In this document: positions 17,492 to 26,625 of the stretch, one piece after another | Numbering within the stretch: position 1 is the first letter of the stretch | Layout: the number at the start of each line of letters is the position of its first letter | Source of the DNA: Halobacteriovoraceae bacterium | GTDB taxonomy: Bacteria; Bdellovibrionota; Bacteriovoracia; Bacteriovoracales; Bacteriovoracaceae | Length of the DNA: 41,111 bases | Reading direction: 5' to 3' | Assembly (NCBI GenBank): GCA_018646195.1 | Contig: JABGVH010000154.1 | Coordinates: forward strand, 1-41,111 | Made by a program: the position numbers and the translations under genes | The notes under the pieces: model-generated | Database searches by the model: none | The model's input: the letters and a program-made list of their open reading frames with translations, nothing else | What the model was told of the DNA's origin: nothing

Positions 17492-18597
17492 CAAGTAATC
17501 TGCTTGTTCTTATTGAGGTAGTAGGCCAAATAACCGGTAAAAAGTACGGGCACCGAAAAACAGGCCAGGTATGGGTTCAATTTAGAAGTTCGCCCTAGTT
17601 CAGTGAACCAAGAATAGATTAACCAGTACAAAATAGTAAAAACAAAAACGAAAACGATATTTTTACCAAATGAGCTATTGCGCCTATTGGGGTTAAAAAT
17701 AGCAATAGCGGCAATTAGTGAAAAAATAATACAAATTAATGAAGAGGAGATTTGATCCAGTAGAATGACTAGGTATTCATTGGTATTAATTCCGGCCTGG
17801 TTAAGTGTCCGGATATAAGTCCAGAGTGAAAAAAAGTTTAAAGTTGTGATATCGGCTTGAATTTGGCGAAAATCCTCAGGGACTTCATTAAGGGTCAGCT
17901 CATAGAGATCTTTCTTGCTAACGACAGGGAAATCTTTATTATTTAAAAAATCGTAAGTAACCCCATTGTGCAAAGTCCACGATTTGCCTTCCTTAAAAAC
18001 TAATTTCTCCCCAATAATTTTTGATTTTAATAGGTAGTTTTGGTCAAAACGAAAGAGTGTTATGTCATTTAAGATGTTATTAAATTTATCAAAAGTTGAA
18101 AACGAAAAATAATAGGAGGCAGATTTATACCAAATTTTACCACTTCCGATTGTAGATGCCTTAAGTCCCTTAGATTTTAGATTTCTAAATTTACTTTCAT
18201 AATTATCAATTAGAGTTCCGCGTTTTCCTTTGGCGTAGGGTTTAATATAGGCCGATAGAATAAATTGGAAAGCTGCTATAAATAAAGAAGCCTGCACAAT
18301 ATTGAGTAAGAATTTTTTACGAGAATATCCAGCAGCAAAGATGGCGGTTAATTCGTTGCGGTTCTTTAATTTATTAATACAAAAAAGTGAGGCCACTAAA
18401 CAGGCAACCGGTAGGATTTGATTGATATACTTTGGAGATTCAAGAAGGAAATTGAGTATGACTTCTGAACCGGTGACATTATCTCTGAGAAATCCTGAGA
18501 TTAGGTTAGCAATTGCAACCAGTAAAAAAAGAATGACAATGCCCGAGAAGAAAAACCGGTACCATTCCCTAATTATTAATCTTTTTAGGATATACAT
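17491..18597 (-). CDS. LptF/LptG family permease (YjgP/YjgQ)
   Basis: 368 residues. It has an N-terminal cluster of membrane segments with the family pattern LKRLIIREWYRFF, ...INQILPVACLVASLFCINKLKNRNELTAIFAAGYSRKKF, a central periplasmic beta-jellyroll-like region, and three C-terminal membrane segments. LptF and LptG form the membrane part of the LptB2FG extractor that pulls LPS from the inner membrane; usually both genes sit side by side, and here only one is present. Whether this is F or G cannot be decided by eye. The start ATG lies inside the 3' end of the CFI-box gene (29-base overlap), indicating coupling. Confidence 0.88.
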   Translation of the reverse strand: MYILKRLIIREWYRFFFSGIVILFLLVAIANLISGFLRDNVTGSEVILNFLLESPKYINQILPVACLVASLFCINKLKNRNELTAIFAAGYSRKKFLLNIVQASLFIAAFQFILSAYIKPYAKGKRGTLIDNYESKFRNLKSKGLKASTIGSGKIWYKSASYYFSFSTFDKFNNILNDITLFRFDQNYLLKSKIIGEKLVFKEGKSWTLHNGVTYDFLNNKDFPVVSKKDLYELTLNEVPEDFRQIQADITTLNFFSLWTYIRTLNQAGINTNEYLVILLDQISSSLICIIFSLIAAIAIFNPNRRNSSFGKNIVFVFVFTILYWLIYSWFTELGRTSKLNPYLACFSVPVLFTGYLAYYLNKNKQIT

Positions 18598-19315
18598 GGA
18601 GTCCTTTTAGGATTTTTATAAACCTAATGACTAAATAGATAAATGGTTTAGCTAGAAAATTTTTAAAAATAAAAGAGGTTTTCTTTCTTCCGCTTAACCA
18701 CGAAATCAAGAGTGGGGAGTAGAGGTAGTAATAATCTACAAATTTATTCCCAAGACGATTATTTAGAAGATGCAATTTTAATTGCCTTAAGTTGGCGAGA
18801 TATGGATGCTCCTCTGAATAACAATAAGTGGCTATATAACAAGATTTCGATTGGACTTTAATTTTTTCGTAAGCTTGTTTAAATGCTTTTGGATTATAGG
18901 CCAGGCGTTTTTTTATAAAGTTCCGCAACATCTGGGCATTAACATGCTGATACTTGTAGCCAATAGTGAACTTTGTAAATTGATCGAGGCAGCGAACTGA
19001 TTCATGCCGCAAGTTTGGACTACGGTCATAGGCCTTAGCTAAATCCCAGTAAACATGGCTTATTAGCAATAGTTCCGCAATATCAGATTCTTGGTCAAAA
19101 AGTTTTGGCTTTAAGGCTGGTTCTTCCGTCCTAAAAAATAACGCCAAGGCGTGAAGGTATTGATTATAGCATTGGACGGCTTTGGGAATATCATCAGCTT
19201 GTGAAAATTCTTGACCTTTTTTTAAATATTTTAAACGATCACGATGGGCCTTTAAAATAGCCTCGGGTTTCTTATCTTCGTCGTCTGCGTCTAAATCAAT
19301 TTTGTCATTAACCAT
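18569..19315 (-). CDS. TPR-like protein with C-terminal CFI-box domain
   Basis: 248 residues, no signal peptide. Residues about 25-165 are helical and resemble one or two TPR-type repeats (GQEFSQADDIPKAVQCYNQY). From about residue 172 the pattern CYIATYCY, HPYLANLRQLKLHLL, NRLGNKFVDYYYLYSPLL matches the CFI-box C-terminal domain, known for C-[FY]-I-A-T, the LR.F.RD..L pattern and YY..SP, followed by two hydrophobic stretches. The function of this domain is not known to me. It lies two bases after the outer-membrane protein gene and overlaps the LptF/G-family gene, suggesting an envelope role. Confidence 0.72.
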   Translation of the reverse strand: MVNDKIDLDADDEDKKPEAILKAHRDRLKYLKKGQEFSQADDIPKAVQCYNQYLHALALFFRTEEPALKPKLFDQESDIAELLLISHVYWDLAKAYDRSPNLRHESVRCLDQFTKFTIGYKYQHVNAQMLRNFIKKRLAYNPKAFKQAYEKIKVQSKSCYIATYCYSEEHPYLANLRQLKLHLLNNRLGNKFVDYYYLYSPLLISWLSGRKKTSFIFKNFLAKPFIYLVIRFIKILKGLHVYPKKINN

Positions 19316-19318
19316 AAG

Positions 19319-20257
19319 TTACATTCTATAAGAAATTGAGAAAGAAGTTTCTTTGATTTCTTGTCCCTCTTGCGGCAAAGTGGTTGACTCGAGAACATCC
19401 GTATTTTTAAAAGCAAAATCAAGCATAAGTTTAGGTTGAACCCAACTAATGCCAAGCCCGTTTCCTTTTTCTTGTTTCCCTCGGTCGTTAAACATACCGA
19501 CTCTAAGAAAAAAGTTTTTAAAAGTACGCACTTGAAAGGCGCCTTTATAGAGCAGTCCTTCAGATAGATTTTTATTGTAATCAGAACCTATATCGAAAAG
19601 CAGAGTGATAAGTTTCTTGTACTCGTACTGCATTCCAAGAATACCCCGTGTTTCGTCCGGCTTGACTTGCATGGGATCGACAACAACTAACCCCATGGTC
19701 ACTTCATTGCTAATCGAGTGAGTGGCCCCAAAAACAAATTGATTATAATTATCGGTGTCATACTCAAAACCATTTTCACTGACACGGTCTTTAGTAATCC
19801 GGTAAGTAGCACCAATTGCGGATTTTTGAGAGAAGGGGTGGGCCATAGAAATTCCGAAACGCTCCCTCTCGTTAAACCCTTCAGCTTGTTTGGCGTAACT
19901 TAGTGAGCCCTTGGCCTTTTTTGAAGCATCACTTAAAACGAATCCCATATTTTTAGACTTCGGAGGGTCTAAGACTTTCGTTGCGTCTGCTTGGTTTGAA
20001 ATGGTCATACCTGTCTGTTGAATATAGGCCGATGAAATTTTGAAAAAACCCATCGCAGCAGGGTTTAAAAATGTCGCCTCATCAATAAGAAGAGCCCCGA
20101 CACCAGCTCCACCGGTACCTTTCATCCGAGTGGTTTCAAAGTCGTGAATATTGGTTGCGTAAAGCTTTGAACCAAATATTAGCAGTGAGACAAAAAGTAT
20201 CAATTTAGTTCTGTTTAAGAGAGAAGAAAGACATGTGGGGAAATTGTGGTATATCAT
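19319..20257 (-). CDS. Outer-membrane beta-barrel protein (PorV/FadL-like start)
   Basis: 312 residues. A signal peptide with a long n-region (first 35 residues, ending in KLYATN) is followed by TTRMKGTGGAGVG...DEATFLNPAAMGF. This is the N-terminal hatch-like pattern seen in PorV, TraF-like and FadL-type barrels, where Gly-rich and NPA motifs precede the strands. The remainder is alternating amphipathic strands. The possible role is lipid or hydrophobe handling, or scaffolding; neither is proven. The Shine-Dalgarno AAGGA is about 13 bases from the ATG, so the start is less certain. First gene of the minus-strand envelope cluster; divergent from galU with 41 bases between. Confidence 0.78.
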   Translation of the reverse strand: MIYHNFPTCLSSLLNRTKLILFVSLLIFGSKLYATNIHDFETTRMKGTGGAGVGALLIDEATFLNPAAMGFFKISSAYIQQTGMTISNQADATKVLDPPKSKNMGFVLSDASKKAKGSLSYAKQAEGFNERERFGISMAHPFSQKSAIGATYRITKDRVSENGFEYDTDNYNQFVFGATHSISNEVTMGLVVVDPMQVKPDETRGILGMQYEYKKLITLLFDIGSDYNKNLSEGLLYKGAFQVRTFKNFFLRVGMFNDRGKQEKGNGLGISWVQPKLMLDFAFKNTDVLESTTLPQEGQEIKETSFSISYRM

Positions 20258-20298
20258 AGTGATTAAAATCCTTTTAAAAAAGCTATAGGATATTATAT

Positions 20299-21186
20299 AT
20301 GAAAATTAATAAAGCCGTCATCCCCGTCGCAGGAAAAGGAACTCGTTTTCTTCCCGCCTCAAAGGAAGTTCCGAAGCTGATGATTCCCTTGGTGGACCGT
20401 CCAATGATTCACTATGCGGTGGAAGAAGCAGTAAAATCAGGTATTACCGAGATAATTTTTGTAACTTCTAGTAGTGAACCCTCTCTGGAAGAGAAGTATT
20501 TTTCTCGAAATAGTGTGCTTGAAAATTTCTTGCAAAAAAATGGCAAAGAAAAAGAGCTAAAACTTGTCAAAGAAATTGCGGAAATGGTCAAAATCTCCTC
20601 AGTTGTTCAAGAGGAGCCCCTAGGGCTAGGTCACGCCATTCTTTGTGCCGAAAAATTAGTTGGCGATGAGTCTTTCGCAGTGGTTTTGGGAGACGATTTA
20701 ATCATCGGGGATAACCCTGTGACTAGTCAGCTGATGGAAGTATATGACCAAAATGATCAAGCATCAGTTATTGGCGTGATGGAAGTCCCCAATAGTGACA
20801 CCGCTAAATATGGAATTGTTGATGGTGAATTTTGTGCAGGAAGCAAAAATACGCTATTGATGAAGACCATGGTTGAAAAGCCAGCCCCCAGCGATGCCCC
20901 AACTAATTTGGCGACTCCTGGCCGCTATATCCTAAGCCCTAAAATTTTTGATTGCTTGAAGCGAATTGAGCGGGGTGTCGGCGGAGAATACCAACTGACT
21001 GACGCTATTAATATGTTGGCGGCAGAAGACCGAGTATTTGCCCATATTTTTTCAGGAGAGCGTTTCGACACAGGTAATATTCTCAATTACCTCGAAGCTA
21101 CGGTAGAATTTGCACTGGCCAATCCCGCCACTCGCGAGGCGATGGTGGATATTATTCGCAACAAGAGTGCCAAATATTCCCTTTGA
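20299..21186 (+). CDS. galU: UTP-glucose-1-phosphate uridylyltransferase
   Basis: 295 residues, standard length. It makes UDP-glucose for glycans and LPS. Nucleotide-binding VIPVAGKGTRFLPASKEVPK is at the N-terminus, followed by PLGLGHAILCAE, VVLGDDLI (metal-binding Asp), MVEKP and GEYQLTDAI, all GalU hallmarks. TAGGA lies eight bases before the ATG. Placed next to the envelope cluster and followed directly by a secreted protein gene. Confidence 0.96.
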   Translation: MKINKAVIPVAGKGTRFLPASKEVPKLMIPLVDRPMIHYAVEEAVKSGITEIIFVTSSSEPSLEEKYFSRNSVLENFLQKNGKEKELKLVKEIAEMVKISSVVQEEPLGLGHAILCAEKLVGDESFAVVLGDDLIIGDNPVTSQLMEVYDQNDQASVIGVMEVPNSDTAKYGIVDGEFCAGSKNTLLMKTMVEKPAPSDAPTNLATPGRYILSPKIFDCLKRIERGVGGEYQLTDAINMLAAEDRVFAHIFSGERFDTGNILNYLEATVEFALANPATREAMVDIIRNKSAKYSL

Positions 21187-21194
21187 GGTCTGTT

Positions 21195-22268
21195 ATGAAA
21201 ATATTATGCTGTTTAATCTTTCTACACTTCACCAGCTCTCTTTTTGCGGCGATTCCGACGGTAGAAGGGCTCTTTCGTCATCCCAATAATCAAGAGCTAA
21301 GCGGTAATTTTATCTTACTTAAATTTATGCTCGAAGAAGTGCCGAATGTTGAGAATCTAGAAGAAACTAAAATGCAACAGGCCGGAAATTTAGCCGAACC
21401 GATTTTAAGTGCCAATAAACTTGAGAAAAAATATTTCAAGATAATTTTTTCGAAAGAAAAAGAAGGGGTCACTCAATTTCTACAGGCTGAATATGAAAAT
21501 AGCACTATGAAAAATTCGAGTTTGTTAAAAACCCGCTATTTTCCTGACCTGAAAGCGATACTAGAAAACAATGTTCAAGTTGAGCGCAATCTCTTTTATT
21601 CAATTGTCAGTATGTATGCTCTTAATGATTCGCGCTTTATTTCAAATTTTCTTTCCAAGCATGGCGAGGGTTACCAGTCGAATCAATTAGTTCTAAATGA
21701 AGAAAAATTTAAACTACTAGACGAATACCGCAGCTATCTTTCAGCTATTAAAGGTGATGAGGCGTTAAAAGAGACTACAGAATCGCCATTAAAACCGGAA
21801 GATGAAGAAAAGGGAAAATTGGTAAAAGAAGTATTGAAAACTGCAATGTATAAACCTTCCGATCGAATAAAGCTTGAAAGAAAGGGCGGCGATTTCTTTT
21901 GGAGGGTGGACCTTCAAAGTGTTCAGGCTTATTTTACCAATGAAAAACACCAATTAAAAACTTTGGAAGTGACGACCCCTTCTGGAAATTTATCGATGAA
22001 TCTAAGTGATTATATTTTATTTGATGGCATTCATGAGCTACCAAAAGATATCTATTTTCGAGACTTAGCGGATCGCCACTTCAGAATACGTTTTTTAAGC
22101 TTTTCTAATTGGATCAATAAAGGCAAAACGCTGGAAGTTAGGGCCAAGGATTATTTAAAATTAGAGACTAAGCTAAGAAAAGTTCGCGATGAAAATAAGC
22201 CAGTAGTTGCTCCTGAAAATGTAGAGACAATTAGTGAGCTTCCAATTCCTGTTAATTTTGTTTTCTAA
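21195..22268 (+). CDS. Exported protein of unknown function
   Basis: 357 residues from ATG 21195, chosen because GAGG sits seven bases upstream; a TTG at 21183 would overlap the galU stop. The signal peptide MKILCCLIFLHFTSSLFAA is clear. The mature part alternates a charged N-terminal beta-rich half, a Lys/Glu-rich linker near residues 185-205 (KPEDEEKGKLVKEV) and a C-terminal beta-rich domain (FFWRVDLQSVQAYFTNE). No family recognised. It sits between galU and priA, 19 bases before priA, probably in the same transcript. Confidence 0.8.
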   Translation: MKILCCLIFLHFTSSLFAAIPTVEGLFRHPNNQELSGNFILLKFMLEEVPNVENLEETKMQQAGNLAEPILSANKLEKKYFKIIFSKEKEGVTQFLQAEYENSTMKNSSLLKTRYFPDLKAILENNVQVERNLFYSIVSMYALNDSRFISNFLSKHGEGYQSNQLVLNEEKFKLLDEYRSYLSAIKGDEALKETTESPLKPEDEEKGKLVKEVLKTAMYKPSDRIKLERKGGDFFWRVDLQSVQAYFTNEKHQLKTLEVTTPSGNLSMNLSDYILFDGIHELPKDIYFRDLADRHFRIRFLSFSNWINKGKTLEVRAKDYLKLETKLRKVRDENKPVVAPENVETISELPIPVNFVF

Positions 22269-22287
22269 CCTGAGATAATGGAAAAAA

Positions 22288-24303
22288 ATGAAATCGTATT
22301 GTGAAGTGGCGGTTAACACCCCCTTTAATAATTCTATTTTAACTTACGAAGTTGGTGAGGGAATTAAAGACTTGGTTCGTGGTGACCTGGTGATGGTTCC
22401 TTTGGGAAAGCGCCAAACTCATGGTTGCCTCTTGAAAACAGCATTAACGGCCCAGCAATTGGACTCCACACTTAATTTAGAAAAAATTAAGGCCATTGAT
22501 GCCCCCTATGACTGCCAATTGCATTTACCTGAAGAAGAACTGCAATTATTAAACTGGGTGGCCAATTACTATCACTACGGATTGGGACAGCATATTTTTG
22601 ATTGCCTTCCCAAAGTTTTAAAAAGACCGAGGCCCTTAAAATTTACCCAAGGGCAGGGACGGGAAATAGATTTTGAGCTCAATCAGGCGCAGAGTGATAT
22701 AGTCTCGCAAATTCAATCGGTTCCCCAAGATCAGTTTTCTAGGTGGCTTATTCACGGGGTAACTGGAAGTGGGAAGACAGCAATATACCTCAACTTAGTC
22801 AAAGAGCAGATTGCAGCCGGAAAGTCGGCCCTTTTCTTATTACCTGAAATTAATTTAACCCCCCAGTTTATCAGTACCTTTATAGCTCATATTGATGCCC
22901 CTATTTATTCTTATAATAGCGCTATCTCAAACTCTGATCGCTACGGGCTATGGAAACTTTTATTGGAAGATGACGGCCCTAAGGTGGTCATCGGAGTACG
23001 CAGCTCCATTTTTCTACCGATTCAAAAATTAGGATTAATTGTCGTCGATGAAGAGCATGACTCCTCTTTTAAGCAAGAAGACCGCTGCCCTTATAACGCC
23101 AGGGATGTTGCAATTAAAAAAGCCAGCTTATTAAAAATTCCTGTGGTTTTGGGTTCGGCCACCCCTAGCTTAGAAAGTTATAAAAATTTTAAACTGGGGC
23201 AAGAAGGAAAGTTCTATTTTGAAATGCAAAAACGTATTGGCACTTCAGTACTACCTAAGATCGAGTTAATTGACCTTCGCCAAAAGGAAGAGGGGAGAGA
23301 AGAATACTATCCCTTTACTAAAAGAAGTATTTCAAAAGTAAAAGAAGCACTCGAAAAAAAAGAGCAAGTATTAGTTTTTATCAATCGTTTAGGCTTCGCC
23401 AATTTTATACAATGCCGCAGTTGTGGCCATCAATTTGACTGCCCGAACTGTACCCAGACCTTGAAATATTACCGTGCCAAAGGACAGATAAGTTGCCAGT
23501 TTTGCGAATACAGCCAGCCCTTTCCAGAGATCTGTCCAGACTGCAGTAATATGAGTTTATTGCAAAAAGGTTATGGAACAGAAAAATTACAGCAAGTACT
23601 AATAGATAATTTACCTGGTGCCGTAATCGAGCGTTTTGATCGCGATGAGATAAAGAACCTCAATAGTCTTGAGGACCGACTTAATAAATTTCACAGTGGT
23701 GAAATTGATATTTTAGTGGGAACTCAAATGCTTTCTAAGGGCCATAATTTTAGAAATGTTAATACAGTTTTAATTCTAGGAATAGATGGTCAGCTTAATT
23801 TTCCCGACTTCCGTTCTGGCGAGAGAGTTTATCAATTGCTGACCCAGGTCTCAGGTCGCTCTGGGCGATTTGGAAAAGAAAGTGAGGTTTTAATCCATAC
23901 ACTAAACCCTGACAGTAAAATTTTTTCTTATGCAAAAGAACAGAGCTTCAACGGATTTTATGACGAGGAAATGCCCCTGCGAGAGGCCTGCTTCTGTCCT
24001 CCTTTTTCAAAGTTGGCGATGGTTTATGTGACTTCCCGTTTTCAAGATAAAGTTATTGATACAGGAAATCTTTTGGCCCAGAAAATGAATCAATTGAGAG
24101 AGCAGCATTTTCCAAAAATTGAAGTGCTGGGACCTCGCCCGGCCATGATTGAGAAAAAGGTCAATAAATTTACCTGGAGTCTCATGATTAGGAGCGAGGA
24201 CACCAATCAGCTGCATAATTCTCTACGCACTATAAAGGAGAACTTTAAGCCCCATCATAGTGTTTCACTCAAGTATGATTTTGACCCCTACCATATCCAC
24301 TAA
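22288..24303 (+). CDS. priA: Primosomal protein N' (PriA helicase)
   Basis: 671 residues, slightly shorter than E. coli PriA (about 730). It reloads the replicative helicase at stalled forks. Domains: N-terminal DNA-binding region (CEVAVNTPFNN...), helicase with Walker A GVTGSGKTAIY (about 163-173), DEEH box in VVDEEHDSSFKQ, zinc-binding cysteines in CRSCGHQFDCPNC and CQFCEY...CPDC, then helicase C with LVGTQMLSKGHNF and QVSGRSGR, and the C-terminal domain. All main ATPase and zinc residues are present. The Shine-Dalgarno is weak, consistent with coupling to upstream genes. Confidence 0.97.
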   Translation: MKSYCEVAVNTPFNNSILTYEVGEGIKDLVRGDLVMVPLGKRQTHGCLLKTALTAQQLDSTLNLEKIKAIDAPYDCQLHLPEEELQLLNWVANYYHYGLGQHIFDCLPKVLKRPRPLKFTQGQGREIDFELNQAQSDIVSQIQSVPQDQFSRWLIHGVTGSGKTAIYLNLVKEQIAAGKSALFLLPEINLTPQFISTFIAHIDAPIYSYNSAISNSDRYGLWKLLLEDDGPKVVIGVRSSIFLPIQKLGLIVVDEEHDSSFKQEDRCPYNARDVAIKKASLLKIPVVLGSATPSLESYKNFKLGQEGKFYFEMQKRIGTSVLPKIELIDLRQKEEGREEYYPFTKRSISKVKEALEKKEQVLVFINRLGFANFIQCRSCGHQFDCPNCTQTLKYYRAKGQISCQFCEYSQPFPEICPDCSNMSLLQKGYGTEKLQQVLIDNLPGAVIERFDRDEIKNLNSLEDRLNKFHSGEIDILVGTQMLSKGHNFRNVNTVLILGIDGQLNFPDFRSGERVYQLLTQVSGRSGRFGKESEVLIHTLNPDSKIFSYAKEQSFNGFYDEEMPLREACFCPPFSKLAMVYVTSRFQDKVIDTGNLLAQKMNQLREQHFPKIEVLGPRPAMIEKKVNKFTWSLMIRSEDTNQLHNSLRTIKENFKPHHSVSLKYDFDPYHIH

Positions 24304-24423
24304 GTCCTTAATTTTACGAAAAAGTCACATAAATCCTGGCATTCGATTCAAGTAATTTCTTAATAGCCCGAATAGTAACGAAGAATAGGTTTATTTTTAA
24401 CGCCAACTTGAAAGGTAATGGCC

Positions 24424-26625
24424 ATGAAGAATTTAAAATACCTTATGTTACTTTCCCTCTTTTTCGCGAGCTCTGCGATGGCAATCAATGTCATCAATAA
24501 GCCCACCGGAAGTTCTGGTGACGCCTCATCACATGAGTCGAGTTCCCGCAGCGGAAGCCCTGAACTGGAAGGACAAGACCTCGATGGTTCCAAGACTGGC
24601 TCTTGCGATAAACAGACGGTCAATATAGGTGATCAGACTTTGGATTTTAGCAGTGGCCTGACCTATGGTTTTTTAAGTTCACTAATGATCAATCCACGTG
24701 ATTTTAGCGTCGATTATAAAGAAGAGAATGGTCGCATAAGAATTGTTTATCCTGGAATGTATTCTGTTCCTGGTTGCCTCCAACCAAAATACTCACTCAA
24801 ACATAAGAATGATAATAATTTATACCTGCGGTCTTTCAATGGTAAAGAGTCGACACTTGGGACTGTTTCAACTTACATCAGTACAATTCTAGGTTCTACC
24901 ACTCTTGAAGCTATGCCTGCGGGACCTGAAAAAAATTACCTCACAACATTACAGACGGCCGATGCAATTGATCCAGATGACGACACCACCAAAAATGGAA
25001 ATGGTCACGCTCGGATGATCGCCTGTATGATTGCCAAAGGTGTGATTTCTAAAAATGGTCAAAACTTTGATGCCAGTAAGGCAAAGCTCTCTGGGGCAAA
25101 ATACCAAGACTATTATCCAAAGAATTTTGATAAAGAAAAAGATTCAAACTTCTATTTCCTTTCACCAAATCCGAAAGAAAAATTTGGTGGCGATGGAGCG
25201 GTTCATAAAGACTATGTAATGAAGAAGTCTTTCTCTTGTTATAATGTAGAAAAAATTCATTCTGAAGGAACTGTGGTTTATAAATCCCCTGAAAGTCAGG
25301 CGGAAGAGAGAACAGCAGCTCTTTGTAAAGAAATGAAGTATACTGATATACTCAATGAGATTAAAGACCTCGATCCCAATACTCTCGGTAATTATAAGCA
25401 GCTTAAGGGAATTCTTGAGGGTGCCCTTGATGAGGCCCGCAAAAAACGCCGCGATGAGATCTACGAAAAAATGGCTTCCATTGAGCAAAAATTTATTCCA
25501 GATGAAGATGATCGAAAGGAAGGTCGTGATGTTGGAGTGACTGAAAAGCAGGCAAAAAAATTAACCAAAGAGTATGCTAGCTTAGCAAAAGAGTTAGACA
25601 AGATTGAGATAAATCCGTTGATTGGAAAAGTTAAGGGCCTTCTCGAAGAGAGAGAAGACGCTGACGAGGACCGGCAAGCGGCGATTGATAAACAAGTCAG
25701 AATGCTAAATGACCGGATCGGAAAATTTGGTGACAAAGATCAAAACGATATTGGTTATATTTATAATGGAATGAAAGAATATGGTTTAACTGAACCAGGT
25801 TGGACCATCGAAGGTTATTTTAGAAAATCACGTTATTATAAACGCTATTACAGTGATGATGACGAGTCGGATGGAAGGGGCAAAGCACTTGATCTTGAAG
25901 ACATCTCTAAAGTGATGACCAAGCGTTTAAAGTCTTTCAAGAATTCAGTGCTTACGGATTGGCGGGACTATGCCACGGGTAAAAAAGGTGGTACTGCTCC
26001 TCTTCGAACTTCTCAAAAAGATGTCGCCAAGGCCCATAAGGCCCTCAATGCCGGTTGGTCTAGCTATCAGAAAAAAGAACAGAAAGACGGGCGTAAGTAC
26101 TGCGGTCGTAGTTTTATAGGATCTGTTAACAATCCAGTTGGATGTAAACGTTGGCAACAAGGCCGCAATAAGCGCTTAAAAATTGCATTGGCAAAAAGAA
26201 AGCGTGGGCTGCTGTACATTAAGGGAAGAGACGCAAAATTTGTGCAACTTCGTGGTGCCTACGGGGATTATCAATCAAGAAAAATTGCCGCCGAAATCGA
26301 AAGTGGTGCCAATGATCCTGATCCGCTCTCAATTTATACTCCGGGTGGAGGAAGTTTTTCTTACGACTTTGAAGACGACTATAATGAAGATTACGACTTC
26401 TATCCGCTAGGAGGCTCCGCTTATTACGGTGGTTCTGCTGGTGGTTCTGTTGGTGGAGGCAATCAGTTTGCTCTCGGTATGCAGGGAGCTAATCCTTTCG
26501 CCATTAATTCACAACAGATGATAGGTGGAGTCCCCGGAGTGTTTCAACAACAACAGGGATTCGGTCAGCAATTTGGTCAACGTGGAGGAGCACCGATTGG
26601 TAGCCCCTTTTATCGCGGTTTCTAA
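24424..26625 (+). CDS. Large exported protein, charged core and Gly/Gln-rich tail
   Basis: 733 residues from ATG 24424, preferred over ATG 24418 because AAAGG is eight bases from it. Signal peptide MKNLKYLMLLSLFFASSAMA. Next come a Ser/Gly-rich linker, a domain with paired cysteines and IRIVYPGMYSVPGC (about 90-150), a Lys/Glu-rich helical region likely coiled coil (about 300-440), a Tyr/Arg/Lys-rich part (RKSRYYKRYYSDDDESD), and a low-complexity C-terminus of Tyr/Gly then Gln/Gly (QQQQGFGQQFGQRGG) ending FYRGF. Unknown function; the domain mix suggests a surface or secreted structural protein. Its last four bases overlap the convergent porin gene. No adjoining genes on its strand. Confidence 0.8.
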   Translation: MKNLKYLMLLSLFFASSAMAINVINKPTGSSGDASSHESSSRSGSPELEGQDLDGSKTGSCDKQTVNIGDQTLDFSSGLTYGFLSSLMINPRDFSVDYKEENGRIRIVYPGMYSVPGCLQPKYSLKHKNDNNLYLRSFNGKESTLGTVSTYISTILGSTTLEAMPAGPEKNYLTTLQTADAIDPDDDTTKNGNGHARMIACMIAKGVISKNGQNFDASKAKLSGAKYQDYYPKNFDKEKDSNFYFLSPNPKEKFGGDGAVHKDYVMKKSFSCYNVEKIHSEGTVVYKSPESQAEERTAALCKEMKYTDILNEIKDLDPNTLGNYKQLKGILEGALDEARKKRRDEIYEKMASIEQKFIPDEDDRKEGRDVGVTEKQAKKLTKEYASLAKELDKIEINPLIGKVKGLLEEREDADEDRQAAIDKQVRMLNDRIGKFGDKDQNDIGYIYNGMKEYGLTEPGWTIEGYFRKSRYYKRYYSDDDESDGRGKALDLEDISKVMTKRLKSFKNSVLTDWRDYATGKKGGTAPLRTSQKDVAKAHKALNAGWSSYQKKEQKDGRKYCGRSFIGSVNNPVGCKRWQQGRNKRLKIALAKRKRGLLYIKGRDAKFVQLRGAYGDYQSRKIAAEIESGANDPDPLSIYTPGGGSFSYDFEDDYNEDYDFYPLGGSAYYGGSAGGSVGGGNQFALGMQGANPFAINSQQMIGGVPGVFQQQQGFGQQFGQRGGAPIGSPFYRGF

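Noticed and set aside
24334-24350. TGGCATTCGATTCAAG before the large exported protein as a third sigma-54 promoter
   Set aside because: The -24 half fits, but the -12 GC dinucleotide is missing at the required spacing.
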